DNA of 64,000 bases, taken from JAVEDQ01 sp035468175. GTDB taxonomy: Bacteria; Actinomycetota; Actinomycetes; Frankiales; Frankiaceae. The DNA lies in the NCBI GenBank assembly GCA_035468175.1, contig DATITC010000016.1, positions 29,092-93,091 of the forward strand. The letters are read 5' to 3'. Under the pieces are notes generated by a model that was given only the letters and a program-made list of their open reading frames with translations, made no database searches and was not told the origin of the DNA. The position numbers and the translations under genes were made by a program. This document shows positions 1 to 7,959 of this stretch, one piece after another. Every line of letters starts with the position of its first letter. The first letter of the stretch is position 1.

Positions 1-987
1 CGCTTCGGCGACGACGTCGTCTACGGCCAGGACCTCCAGGTCGTCACACCGCTTGACCTGGACCTGCAGACGGCGCTGGGTGAGACGGTGCGCCGCCTGG
101 TGCCGACCAACGTTCCCGCGGTGCTCGCGGTGGCCACCGATCCGCGCAGTGGCGACATCCGCGCGATGCTCAACCGGGGACCGAGTTCGTCGGCCACCGG
201 GCCGGAGGGTGCCAGCGACGTGCTGTTCAGCCGTCGTCCGCTGGGAACCCTGGCCGGCGCGCTGCCGACTCGGGTCGGCGACGGAGGGTCGGCCAGCCTT
301 GGTGAGGTCGCCGCCGCGGTCGGCGCGGTCGCCGCCGACGGCATCCGGCACGACCTGCGCCCGCTGACCGGCGTCACCCGTCCCGCCGCCGCCGGCCGCC
401 CGGCCGAAATACTCGACCTCGCCGACCCGCTGCCGGTCGGGCGGCAGATTCTGGCTCGGGACGCCGCCTCCTCGGTCACCGGGACCTACCGGGCCACCGC
501 ACGCGCCGGCGGGTCGGAGGCGGCGGGACTGCCCTTCGCGCTCGCCGTCGTCGCGGGCACGACGAACGGGCAGAGCTGGTACATCGGTTGCGTCCCCGAC
601 CTCTGCCTGACCGTCTGGACCGGCGCCCCCGGCGTCGATCTGCCCGCGTCGATCGTTGTCCAGACCTTCCGGCAGTACCTCGCCGCCGCCCCCGGGCGGA
701 TCACCCTCCCGAGCCTCCCGCAGCCCCCGGCGGAATCGCAGCGGCCCGCTTCGACGCCGGTCGTGACCACGACGCCCGCACCCACGCCGACGAGCACGGT
801 CCCCCTGAGCCCGGCTCCGTCCGTGGCTCCCACCGGCAAGGCGCGCCCAAGCGTCACTCCGACCCCGACCGGCAGCACGCCGACGCCGAAGCCCTCCCCG
901 TCGCCGGGCACCGGCGCCGCCGGAGGGGACGCCGCCGGGCCGCCGAACGGAACGGGAACGACGCCTCACGATCGGACCGGAACGTGA
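1..987 (+). CDS. Penicillin-binding protein, C-terminal part, degenerate transpeptidase domain (5' end outside window)
   Basis: The reading frame is open from the first base. Near the start it reads VVTPLDLDLQTALGETV, then DPRSGDIRAM, the usual opening of a class A/B penicillin-binding transpeptidase domain. The distal half also fits the family (SLGEVAAAVGAVAADG; later GTTNGQSWYIG and LTVWTG). However, the roughly 100 residues that should carry the SxxK serine and the SxN motif are absent, and the KTG triad before TTN is replaced by VAG. The visible domain therefore looks unable to acylate a stem peptide. The last ~80 residues are a Pro/Thr/Ser-rich tail typical of an extracytoplasmic C-terminus. 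An active glycosyltransferase domain could lie upstream of the window. The family is secure; activity is doubtful. Confidence 0.75.
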   Translation, partial: RFGDDVVYGQDLQVVTPLDLDLQTALGETVRRLVPTNVPAVLAVATDPRSGDIRAMLNRGPSSSATGPEGASDVLFSRRPLGTLAGALPTRVGDGGSASLGEVAAAVGAVAADGIRHDLRPLTGVTRPAAAGRPAEILDLADPLPVGRQILARDAASSVTGTYRATARAGGSEAAGLPFALAVVAGTTNGQSWYIGCVPDLCLTVWTGAPGVDLPASIVVQTFRQYLAAAPGRITLPSLPQPPAESQRPASTPVVTTTPAPTPTSTVPLSPAPSVAPTGKARPSVTPTPTGSTPTPKPSPSPGTGAAGGDAAGPPNGTGTTPHDRTGT

Positions 988-1084
988 TCCCCAGCCACGG
1001 CGCTCCGGTGTGTAAGACTTCCGCGCTGCCGGGCCGCCGACTCACCAGCTCGGGACGCGAGCCCAGGTAGGAAGGCGGTCTCAG

Positions 1085-2653
1085 GTGTCGGAGCACGGGA
1101 ACGACGACCCCGCGATGCGCAATGTCGCGGACCTCGTCCGGGCCGCCGGCCGCACAGCCGGGGACAAGACCGCCTTGATCGACGGGGCCCGTTCGATCAG
1201 CTGGTCCGCCCTCGACGCCGAGGTCGACCGTGCGGCCGCCGCGTTCGTCGGCCTGGGCCTCGCACCCGGCTCGCGCGTCGCGCTCGCGCTCGGCAACACC
1301 CTCGACTTCCCGGTGGCTTACTTCGGTGTGCTGCGGGCCGGACTCGTCGCGCTGCCGGTCAACCCGGGCAACACCGCCCGGGAGTTCTCCCACGTGCTCG
1401 ATGACTCCGGGGCCGCCGTGCTCGTCGCCGGACCAACCGCGCTGGACGCGGTCGAATCCGCCATCACCGACCGAGCCGACCTGTTGGTCCTCGGTGCGGG
1501 TGGCGCGACGCCGGTGTCGGGTCGCCGCTTCGAGGATCTGCTCGCCGACCAGGCTTCCGGCCAGCGGCCCCAGGGCGAGGCCGTCGGTGTCGACGACCTC
1601 GCGGTGCTCATCTACACCTCGGGCACGTCCGGCCGTCCCCGTGGCGCGATGCTCTCGCACCGGGCGTTGCTCGCCGACCTCGCCCACGTCAGCCGGATCG
1701 AGCCGCCGCCGACGCGCGCCGACGACGTCGTGCTGCTGGTGCTGCCGCTGTTCCACATCTTCGGTCTCAACACGGGGCTCGGGATGGTCGCCGCGGCCGG
1801 GGCGACCGGTGTGCTGGTCGACCGCTTCGACCCGGCGGGTTCGGCCGAGCTGATCCGGCGGCACGCGGTGACCAGCCTGGTCGGAGCTCCGCCGATGTAC
1901 GTCGCCTGGTCGCTCCTCCCCGGCACGGGCGAGGCGTTCGCCTCGGTGCGGCTGGCCGTGTCCGGCGCGGCCCCGCTGCCGGTGGACGCGCTCCAACGCT
2001 TCCGGGTCCAGACCGGACTTCGGGTGCACGAGGGCTACGGGCTCACTGAGACCGCGCCGAGCGTGACGAGCACGTTGTGCAGCTTCGAACCGAAGGCGGG
2101 GTCCATCGGCCGGCCCGTCCCCGGGGTCGAGGTGTCGCTGGTCGACGCCTCGGGAGCCGAGGTCGACCCGGACGACCCGGGCGAAATCAGGGTGCGGGGC
2201 GGCAACCTGTTCTCCGGCTACTGGCCGGACGGTCGCGAGGGACCGGACGCCGAGGGGTGGTGGTGCACCGGGGACGTCGCCGTGGCGGACGGCGCCGGCG
2301 ACCTGACCCTGGTCGACCGTCGCCGCGAGCTGATTCTGGTCAGCGGGTTCAACGTCTATCCGCGAGAGGTGGAGTCGGTCCTCGCCACCCATCCGGACGT
2401 GGCCGAGGTCGCCGTCCTCGCGATGCCGCATCCCTACACCGGTTCGGCGGTCAAGGCGATCGTCGTCCCACGGCGCGAGTCGGACGGGACACCCGTTCCC
2501 GTCTCGACGGAGGCGCTGCTCGTGTATGCGGGCACGTATCTGGCGCGCTTCAAGTGCCCTACCAGCATCGAGATCGTCGACGCGCTGCCGTACACCGCCA
2601 CGGGCAAGATCGCCAAGGGGCAGCTCCGGGAAGCGTCGGGGTCGCCGTTCTGA
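1085..2653 (+). CDS. Long-chain fatty acid--CoA ligase (AMP-forming)
   Basis: 522-residue member of the ANL adenylating enzyme family, which activates a carboxylic acid with ATP and transfers it to CoA. Motifs in order: the phosphate-binding loop IYTSGTSGRPRGAMLSH near residue 177, the adenine motif GYGLTETAP, the hinge region with TGD and VDRRRELI, and the C-terminal catalytic lysine in LPYTATGKIAKGQLR. Length is normal for the family. The GTG start is supported by an AGGAAGG Shine-Dalgarno sequence at 1069-1075. Acyl chain length cannot be read from sequence; a medium- or long-chain fatty acid is the usual substrate. The next gene begins at its stop codon. Confidence 0.9.
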   Translation: MSEHGNDDPAMRNVADLVRAAGRTAGDKTALIDGARSISWSALDAEVDRAAAAFVGLGLAPGSRVALALGNTLDFPVAYFGVLRAGLVALPVNPGNTAREFSHVLDDSGAAVLVAGPTALDAVESAITDRADLLVLGAGGATPVSGRRFEDLLADQASGQRPQGEAVGVDDLAVLIYTSGTSGRPRGAMLSHRALLADLAHVSRIEPPPTRADDVVLLVLPLFHIFGLNTGLGMVAAAGATGVLVDRFDPAGSAELIRRHAVTSLVGAPPMYVAWSLLPGTGEAFASVRLAVSGAAPLPVDALQRFRVQTGLRVHEGYGLTETAPSVTSTLCSFEPKAGSIGRPVPGVEVSLVDASGAEVDPDDPGEIRVRGGNLFSGYWPDGREGPDAEGWWCTGDVAVADGAGDLTLVDRRRELILVSGFNVYPREVESVLATHPDVAEVAVLAMPHPYTGSAVKAIVVPRRESDGTPVPVSTEALLVYAGTYLARFKCPTSIEIVDALPYTATGKIAKGQLREASGSPF

Positions 2654-2916
2654 GCCTGCCCGACCGGCCATGCCGGATCCGCCTGCTGACCAGGCCGGGG
2701 TGTTCGCTGTGCGCTGCTGCGCGGGAAAGCGTGGCGACGATCGCGGCCGACGCGGACGTCGACTGGGACGAGCGGGACGTCGACGCCGATCCCGACCTGG
2801 CCGACGAGTACGGCGACCGGGTGCCGGTGGTCCTGCTGGACGGTGCGGAGCACGCCTACTGGCGGGTCGACGAGCAGCGGCTCCGCAACGCGTTGCAAGG
2901 CCGGCGCACCTACTGA
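2650..2916 (+). CDS. Glutaredoxin-like thioredoxin-fold protein
   Basis: Short protein of about 88 residues. The N-terminus reads RIRLLTRPGCSLCAAA, giving the CxxC redox motif of small actinobacterial glutaredoxin family (DUF836-type) proteins. It is followed by DERDVDADPDLADEYG and the cis-proline segment VPVVLLDG. Such a protein commonly sits just before rex and hemA in actinomycetes. The frame contains no ATG, GTG or TTG close before the CxxC; the first GTG lies after it. The most likely start is the CTG at 2650, whose last bases overlap the TGA of the acyl-CoA ligase. Function is probably thiol-disulfide exchange, but no partner is visible. Confidence 0.7.
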   Translation: MSLPDRPCRIRLLTRPGCSLCAAARESVATIAADADVDWDERDVDADPDLADEYGDRVPVVLLDGAEHAYWRVDEQRLRNALQGRRTY

Positions 2917-2928
2917 CGCGGGGGCGAA

Positions 2929-2948
2929 CGTGATCGCCCGTGTTCACG
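2929..2948. promoter_or_regulatory. Imperfect inverted repeat upstream of rex, possible weak Rex site
   Basis: CGTGATCGCCCGTGTTCACG has outer arms CGTGA and TTCACG like the half-sites of a Rex operator, but the spacing is 20 bp overall instead of the 16-18 bp expected. It lies about 130 bp before the rex start and about 45 bp before a possible -10 element, TACTGT, at 2991-2996. Autoregulation of rex-hemACD is known in Streptomyces, so the position is suitable, but the match is weak. Confidence 0.3.
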
Positions 2949-3081
2949 CAGGGTGAGCGAAGCAACCCCTCGCGGCCGGGTTACCGGCGGTACTGTAAGA
3001 GGGACCGCGTCGATTCGTCGAGCCGATTCCGGCTCCTTGGATCGGACGACGGTTCACGTCGTCGAGCGAGGAGCGGGACGG

Positions 3082-3813
3082 GTGAGCGCAGCGCGGAGCG
3101 GGGCCGGCCGTCCGGCCGTCCCGCCGGCCACCGTGGCGCGGCTACCTCTCTACCTGCGGGCTCTGACTGCTCTCCTGGACGACGGGATGCCGACCGTTTC
3201 GAGTGAGGCGCTGGCCGCCGCCGTCGGCGTCACCGGCGCCAAGGTTCGTAAGGACCTGAGCCAACTCGGCAGCTACGGCACGCGAGGAGTCGGGTACGAC
3301 GTGGCCTCCCTGACCGACGAGATCAGCCGTGAGTTGGGACTCACTCAGAACCGCTCTGTCGTGCTGGTCGGCGTCGGCAACCTGGGGCGCGCCCTGGCCG
3401 GCTACGGCGGTTTCGCCGCCCGTGGCTTCCGCGTCGCCGGCCTGCTCGACGTTGACCCGCGCCGGGTCGGTGAGGTGTTCGGAGGCGTCCGGGTCCGACC
3501 GCTCGAGGAGCTCGAGCAGGTGGTGCAGGACGCCGGCACCCCCATTGGCGTAATCGCGACGCCTGCCGGAGCCGCTCAGGGGGTGTGTGACCGCATGGTC
3601 GCCTGCGGGGTCCGCAGCATCCTCAACTTCGCCCCCGTCGTGCTCGTCGTGCCCGCCGGCGTCGAACTGCGCAAGGTCGATCTCGCGGTCGAACTGCAGA
3701 TCCTGTCCTTCCACGAGGCCCGCCGGGTACCGGAGCTGGTCGACCCGGCACGACCGATCGCGATCACTCCGGCCCGGTCGGCGCCGGCCGCTTCGGGGGT
3801 GCTGGTCCGATGA
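3082..3813 (+). CDS. rex: Redox-sensing transcriptional repressor Rex
   Basis: Rex senses the NADH/NAD+ ratio; NADH binding releases it from operators near respiratory genes. The N-terminus has the winged helix (LPLYLRALTALLDDG, then VRKDLSQLGSYGTRGVGY). A Rossmann fold follows with the glycine motif VVLVGVGNLGRAL, and a C-terminal helix lies around ILSFHEARRVPELV. The GTG at 3082 gives 243 residues, normal for the family, and is preceded by GCGAGGAGCGG. The longer frame open from 2953 adds an unconserved N-terminus and was not used. The stop overlaps hemA by four bases, so Rex is made from the same mRNA as the haem enzymes. A strong candidate target is the operator at 42482-42497. Confidence 0.95.
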   Translation: MSAARSGAGRPAVPPATVARLPLYLRALTALLDDGMPTVSSEALAAAVGVTGAKVRKDLSQLGSYGTRGVGYDVASLTDEISRELGLTQNRSVVLVGVGNLGRALAGYGGFAARGFRVAGLLDVDPRRVGEVFGGVRVRPLEELEQVVQDAGTPIGVIATPAGAAQGVCDRMVACGVRSILNFAPVVLVVPAGVELRKVDLAVELQILSFHEARRVPELVDPARPIAITPARSAPAASGVLVR

Positions 3814-5219
3814 GCCTGCTCGTCGTCGGTCTCAACCACCGCACTGCCCCGACCTCGGTGCTCGAGCGCGCCACCGTGGGTCCGGACGACGCCGAGAAGC
3901 TGCTGCACGACCTGCTCCAGGGTGAGCACGTGGCCGAAGCGGTGCTCGTCTCCACCTGCAACCGCGTCGAGGTGTTCGCCGAGACGGCGACCTTCCACGG
4001 CGGGCTCACCGAGATCAGCGACCAGCTCGCCCGGGTCAGCGGGCTCCCGTTGGAGGAGCTGACCCCCTGCCTGTACGTGCACCACGAGGCCCGGGCCGTG
4101 GCGCACCTGTTCGCCGTGGTCTGCGGTCTCGACTCGATGCTGGTCGGCGAGGCTCAGATCCTCGGCCAGGTTCGCGCGGCCTACAAGCTTGCGAGCACGG
4201 AGGGCAGTACCGGCCGGTCGCTGTCCGTCCTGTTCCGTGAGGCCCTTCGCGTCGGCAAGCGCGCACACAGCGAGACCCGGATCGACGAGGCAGCCGCCTC
4301 GCTGGTCGGGGTGGCCGTCGACTCCGCCCGCGACACGCTCGGCGGGCTCACGGGGCGGTCGGTGCTCATCGTTGGAGCCGGCTCCACCGGAGCGCTCGCC
4401 GGCCACGTGCTCATGCGCGCCCACGTGGGTGCGGTCACCGTCGCCAACCGCACCCCCGAGCGGGGCGCCCGCTTGGCCGCGGCCCTGCAGGGTTCCGCCA
4501 TCGGGCTGCGCGACGACGAACTCACCGCGGCGATCGCCGAGGCCGACGTCGTCGTCACCGCCACCGGCTCCACCGCCCCGGTGCTGCCGGCGGTGGTGAT
4601 CCGGGACGCGCTCGAGCAGCGCGCCGCGGCAGGCCGCCCGCTCGACGAGCACCCGCTTGTGCTGCTGGACCTGGCCCTCCCGCGCGACGTCGATCCCGCC
4701 GTCCGGAACCTCCCCGGGGTGGCGCTGGTCGACCTCGAGGGGTTGCGCGCCGTACTGGCGTCCGGCCGGGTCGGCGCGGACGTCGAGTCCGTTCGCACCT
4801 TGGTGGCCGACGAGGTCATCGCTTTCTGCAGCCGGCAGCGAGCCCTCCGGGTGGCCCCGACGGTGACTGCCCTGCGTGCGCAGGCCGCCGAGGTGGTCCG
4901 GGGCGAGCTCGAGCGGCTCTCCGGGCGCGTGCCCGAACTCGAAGACCGGGAGCGGACCGAGGTCGAGTCGACCGTTCGGCGTGTCGTGGACAAACTGCTG
5001 CACGCGCCGACCGTGCGGGTCAAGGAGCTGGCGGCGTCGCCGGACGGCGACCGTTACGCCGAGGCCCTGCACGAACTATTCGGCCTCGACCGGGCCGCCC
5101 CGGGCGCGCTGTCCGTCCCGACCCCGCCGGCGGTGACGCCGGCGGCAGGCACTCCGGCGGCAGGGACTCCTCCCGAGCCGGACCCAGCCTACGGCGCGTC
5201 GGCTTCGGAGGCGCGGTGA
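3810..5219 (+). CDS. hemA: Glutamyl-tRNA reductase
   Basis: First enzyme of the C5 haem pathway: reduces glutamyl-tRNA(Glu) with NADPH to glutamate-1-semialdehyde. The N-terminal domain contains LVVGLNHRTAP and VSTCNRVE with catalytic Cys50. GLDSMLVGEAQILGQVR is the family signature. The NADPH-binding domain has VLIVGAGSTGALAGHVL, and a C-terminal dimerisation helix follows. The final ~40 residues are a variable Pro/Ala-rich tail common in actinobacteria. Its ATG overlaps the rex stop (ATGA) and its stop overlaps hemC (GTGA), so rex-hemA-hemC-hemD form one translationally coupled chain. Confidence 0.95.
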   Translation: MSLLVVGLNHRTAPTSVLERATVGPDDAEKLLHDLLQGEHVAEAVLVSTCNRVEVFAETATFHGGLTEISDQLARVSGLPLEELTPCLYVHHEARAVAHLFAVVCGLDSMLVGEAQILGQVRAAYKLASTEGSTGRSLSVLFREALRVGKRAHSETRIDEAAASLVGVAVDSARDTLGGLTGRSVLIVGAGSTGALAGHVLMRAHVGAVTVANRTPERGARLAAALQGSAIGLRDDELTAAIAEADVVVTATGSTAPVLPAVVIRDALEQRAAAGRPLDEHPLVLLDLALPRDVDPAVRNLPGVALVDLEGLRAVLASGRVGADVESVRTLVADEVIAFCSRQRALRVAPTVTALRAQAAEVVRGELERLSGRVPELEDRERTEVESTVRRVVDKLLHAPTVRVKELAASPDGDRYAEALHELFGLDRAAPGALSVPTPPAVTPAAGTPAAGTPPEPDPAYGASASEAR

Positions 5220-6211
5220 CGGCTCCGGTCGGTACCTGGACCCGGTCCGCAGGAGTGGCCGGCATGGCCGAGCTGTCCCAGGGCGCTGCGCTCCGACTCG
5301 GAACCCGTCGCTCCCGACTGGCGATGGCGCAGTCCCAGCAGGTGGCGGATGCGCTCGCGAGCCGGCTCGACCGCCCGGTCGAGTTGGTCGAGGTGGTCAC
5401 GTTCGGCGACCGGTCGACCGAAGCACTCACGCAGATCGGCGGTACCGGAGTCTTCGTCACCGCGTTGCGGGAGGCGCTGGTGGAACGCCGGGTCGACCTC
5501 GCGGTGCACAGCTTGAAGGATCTCCCGACGACTCCCGACCCGGAGCTCGCCATCGCCGCCGTACCCCCGCGGGAGGACCCGAGGGACGTGCTGGTCAGCC
5601 CCAGCGACCGCACGCTCGGCGAGCTGCCATCCGGCTCCCGGATCGGCACCGGGTCGCCGCGCCGCGCCGCGCAGCTGCGTGCGCTCGGCCTAGGTCTGAA
5701 GATCGTCCCGATCCGCGGCAACGTCGACACCCGGATCCGGAAGGCCGTCGACGGCGAGGTCGATGCGGTCGTGCTGGCGCGGGCCGGCCTCGCGCGGCTC
5801 GGCCGCCTCGACGACGTCACCGAGGTGCTCGACCCGCTGCAGCTGCTGCCCGCCTGCGGGCAGGGGGCGCTCGCCGTCGAGTGCCGGGGGGTCGATGAGG
5901 AGCTCGTCGCCGCCATCGCCGCCGTTCTGGACGACCCGGCCACCCGAGCGGCCACCGCTGCGGAGCGCAGCCTGCTCGCGGCGCTCGAAGCCGGGTGCAC
6001 CGCTCCCGTGGGCGGCCTCGCGGACGTCGCGGAGGACGAGGACGGACAGTTCGAGCTCTACCTGCGCGGCGTCGCCGCCGCCACCGACGGCAGCCGGGCG
6101 ATCCGGCTGTCCGCGACCGGACCCATCGAAGCGCCCGAGACACTCGGACGCCGACTCGCCGCCGACCTGCTCGAAGCAGGCGCGGCCGACCTCCTGGGAG
6201 CATCTGCATGA
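5216..6211 (+). CDS. hemC: Porphobilinogen deaminase (hydroxymethylbilane synthase)
   Basis: Joins four porphobilinogen molecules into hydroxymethylbilane. Conserved features: LRLGTRRSRLAMAQSQ, HSLKDLPT, GTGSPRRAAQL, IRGNVDTR, and LLPACGQGALAVE. The dipyrromethane cofactor cysteine is Cys261 in EAGCTAPVG. The GTG start overlaps the hemA stop; an ATG 48 bases downstream (MAELSQ) is a possible alternative and would give a more typical N-terminus. The stop overlaps the next gene by ATGA. Confidence 0.95.
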   Translation: MTAPVGTWTRSAGVAGMAELSQGAALRLGTRRSRLAMAQSQQVADALASRLDRPVELVEVVTFGDRSTEALTQIGGTGVFVTALREALVERRVDLAVHSLKDLPTTPDPELAIAAVPPREDPRDVLVSPSDRTLGELPSGSRIGTGSPRRAAQLRALGLGLKIVPIRGNVDTRIRKAVDGEVDAVVLARAGLARLGRLDDVTEVLDPLQLLPACGQGALAVECRGVDEELVAAIAAVLDDPATRAATAAERSLLAALEAGCTAPVGGLADVAEDEDGQFELYLRGVAAATDGSRAIRLSATGPIEAPETLGRRLAADLLEAGAADLLGASA

Positions 6212-7902
6212 CGACGCTTGATCCGGCGCAGGACGTCGTAGCGGCCCCGAGTTCCGCGTCCTCCCCGACCACGCGCAAGAGTGCGGGGCGTCGGCCCGGC
6301 AAGGGGATCCCGCACCCGGTTGCTGTCCTCGGATCCGGGCCGGGCAACCCCGACCTGCTGACGGTGCGGGCCGCCACGCTGCTCGCCGAGGCGGACATCG
6401 TCCTCGTCGCGCCGGGCGTCCCCGCGGAGGTGCTCGCCGACGTGCGGGGCACGGTCCTGACTGCTCCCGGCGACGTCGCCGACGCGGCCAAGGAAGCGGT
6501 ATCCCGGGCGCGTGCCGGCGAGCGGGTCGTCCGCCTGGTCGCGGGTGACCCATTCGTCTCCCCGGATGTCCCACGCGAGGTGGCGGCGCTCGGCCGGGCG
6601 AAGGTCGCCTTCGAGCTCCTCCCCGCCGTTTCGCCTGCCCTCGCCGTCCCCGGCTACGCGGGGGTGGCCGTCGGACTGCCGCACACCGTCTGCACGCTGG
6701 ACCCGACGTGCGAAACCGCCCCGGACTGGTCCGGTCTCGCCGTCGCACCCGGAAGCCTCGTGCTGCTCCTGCCGGTGCCGAGCGACCTCGGCAAGGCCGC
6801 GACGGCGTTGCTGGAGCACGGGCGCCGTCCGGACAGCCTGGTCTCGGTCACCTTTGACGGCAGCACCTCCCGGCAGCGCACCGTCGTCAGCACCCTCGAG
6901 TTGGTCGATCGGGATGTAGCCGCGGTCCGGTCAAGCCCGGCCGACCTGACGCCGGTGCTGCCGGGAGGTCCGGCACCGACGGCGGTCCCCGCGGTCGCGG
7001 TGATCGGACCTGCCGTCCGTACCCGCGACAAGCTGTCCTGGTGGGAGAACCGCGCGCTGTTCGGCTGGACGGTGCTGGTGCCGCGGACCAAGGAGCAGGC
7101 CGGGTCGCTGTCGGCGTTGCTCAGCGCCCACGGCGCCGTGCCGCTGGAGGTGCCGACCATCGCCGTCGAGCCGCCGCGCACTTCGGCGCCGATGGACCGG
7201 GCCCTCCGGGGGCTTGTTTCCGGGCGCTACCAGTGGATCGCCTTCACCTCCACCAACGCGGTGCGAGCGGTCCGCGAGAAGGTCGAGGAGTACGGGCTCG
7301 ACGCCCGAGCCTTCGCCGGCGTCAAGATCGCCACGGTGGGCGACGTCACCGCTGAGGTGGTGCGGGCCTGGGGGATGGAGCCGGATCTCGTGCCGTCGGG
7401 TCAGCAGTCCAGCGAGGGTCTGCTCGCCGAGTGGCCGCCGTACGACGAGGTGCTCGACCCGCTGGACCGGGTCTTCCTGCCCCGGGCTGACATCGCCACC
7501 GAGACGCTGGTGGCGGGCCTGAAGGAGCGCGGCTGGGAGGTCGACGACGTGACCGCCTACCGCACCGTGCGCGCCGCGCCGCCGCCCGCCCCCATTCGTG
7601 AGGCCCTGAAGGGCGGCCGGGTGGATGCGGTGCTGTTCACCTCGTCCTCGACGGTGCGGAACCTGGTCGGCATCGCCGGCAAGCCGCACGAGTCGACCAC
7701 CATCGCGGTCATCGGACCGCAGACCGCTGCTGCGGCCCGCGAGCTCGGGCTCCGGGTGGACGTCGAGGCGAGTGAGCCCAACGTCCCCGCACTCGTGGAG
7801 GCGTTGGCCGGCTTCGCCCGGGAACGCAGAGCGGAGACGCCGGAGCGGCCGGTCTCCCGTATCAAAACCTCACGCAGTCGGGCCTCCCGCGCCAGCTCGT
7901 GA
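6208..7902 (+). CDS. hemD: Fused uroporphyrinogen-III C-methyltransferase-like / uroporphyrinogen-III synthase
   Basis: A 564-residue two-domain protein. Residues ~30-270 have the tetrapyrrole methylase fold (VAVLGSGPGNPDLLTVRAA; LVAGDPFVSP; VPGYAGVAVG). The segment LSWWENRALFGWTVLVPRTK opens the uroporphyrinogen-III synthase domain, which continues with IAFTSTNAVRAV, VFLPRADIATETL and VLFTSSSTVRNLV. The synthase flips ring D and closes the macrocycle; the methylase domain could feed sirohaem or cobalamin. This fusion is usual in actinomycetes. The methylase half is divergent in its glycine-rich loops, so I am less sure that it is active. The ATG overlaps the hemC stop (ATGA). Confidence 0.92.
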   Translation: MTTLDPAQDVVAAPSSASSPTTRKSAGRRPGKGIPHPVAVLGSGPGNPDLLTVRAATLLAEADIVLVAPGVPAEVLADVRGTVLTAPGDVADAAKEAVSRARAGERVVRLVAGDPFVSPDVPREVAALGRAKVAFELLPAVSPALAVPGYAGVAVGLPHTVCTLDPTCETAPDWSGLAVAPGSLVLLLPVPSDLGKAATALLEHGRRPDSLVSVTFDGSTSRQRTVVSTLELVDRDVAAVRSSPADLTPVLPGGPAPTAVPAVAVIGPAVRTRDKLSWWENRALFGWTVLVPRTKEQAGSLSALLSAHGAVPLEVPTIAVEPPRTSAPMDRALRGLVSGRYQWIAFTSTNAVRAVREKVEEYGLDARAFAGVKIATVGDVTAEVVRAWGMEPDLVPSGQQSSEGLLAEWPPYDEVLDPLDRVFLPRADIATETLVAGLKERGWEVDDVTAYRTVRAAPPPAPIREALKGGRVDAVLFTSSSTVRNLVGIAGKPHESTTIAVIGPQTAAAARELGLRVDVEASEPNVPALVEALAGFARERRAETPERPVSRIKTSRSRASRASS

Positions 7903-7921
7903 CCGTCAGGAGCATCCGACC

Positions 7922-7942
7922 ATGAATCCCGACCGACCATGA
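7922..7942 (+). CDS. Micro-ORF 1 before hemB (6 residues)
   Basis: Reads MNPDRP then TGA. It has a good Shine-Dalgarno, CAGGAG at 7908-7913, eight bases before its ATG. Its TGA overlaps the ATG of micro-ORF 2 as ATGA. The peptide itself is probably irrelevant; the value, if any, is to pass ribosomes along to hemB by reinitiation. Translation is not shown. Confidence 0.4.
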   Translation: MNPDRP

Positions 7943-7959
7943 CCCCCCGCCGACCGTGA
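7939..7959 (+). CDS. Micro-ORF 2 before hemB (6 residues)
   Basis: Reads MTPRRP then TGA, and its stop overlaps the GTG of hemB as GTGA. It is the second tandem copy of the 17-bp unit. Together with micro-ORF 1 it forms a start-stop relay ending at hemB, which has no Shine-Dalgarno of its own. Confidence 0.4.
   Translation: MTPRRP

Noticed and set aside
2929..2948. A strong Rex autoregulatory operator before rex
   Set aside because: The half-sites are recognisable but spacing is wrong by several bases, so it is kept only as a low-confidence feature.
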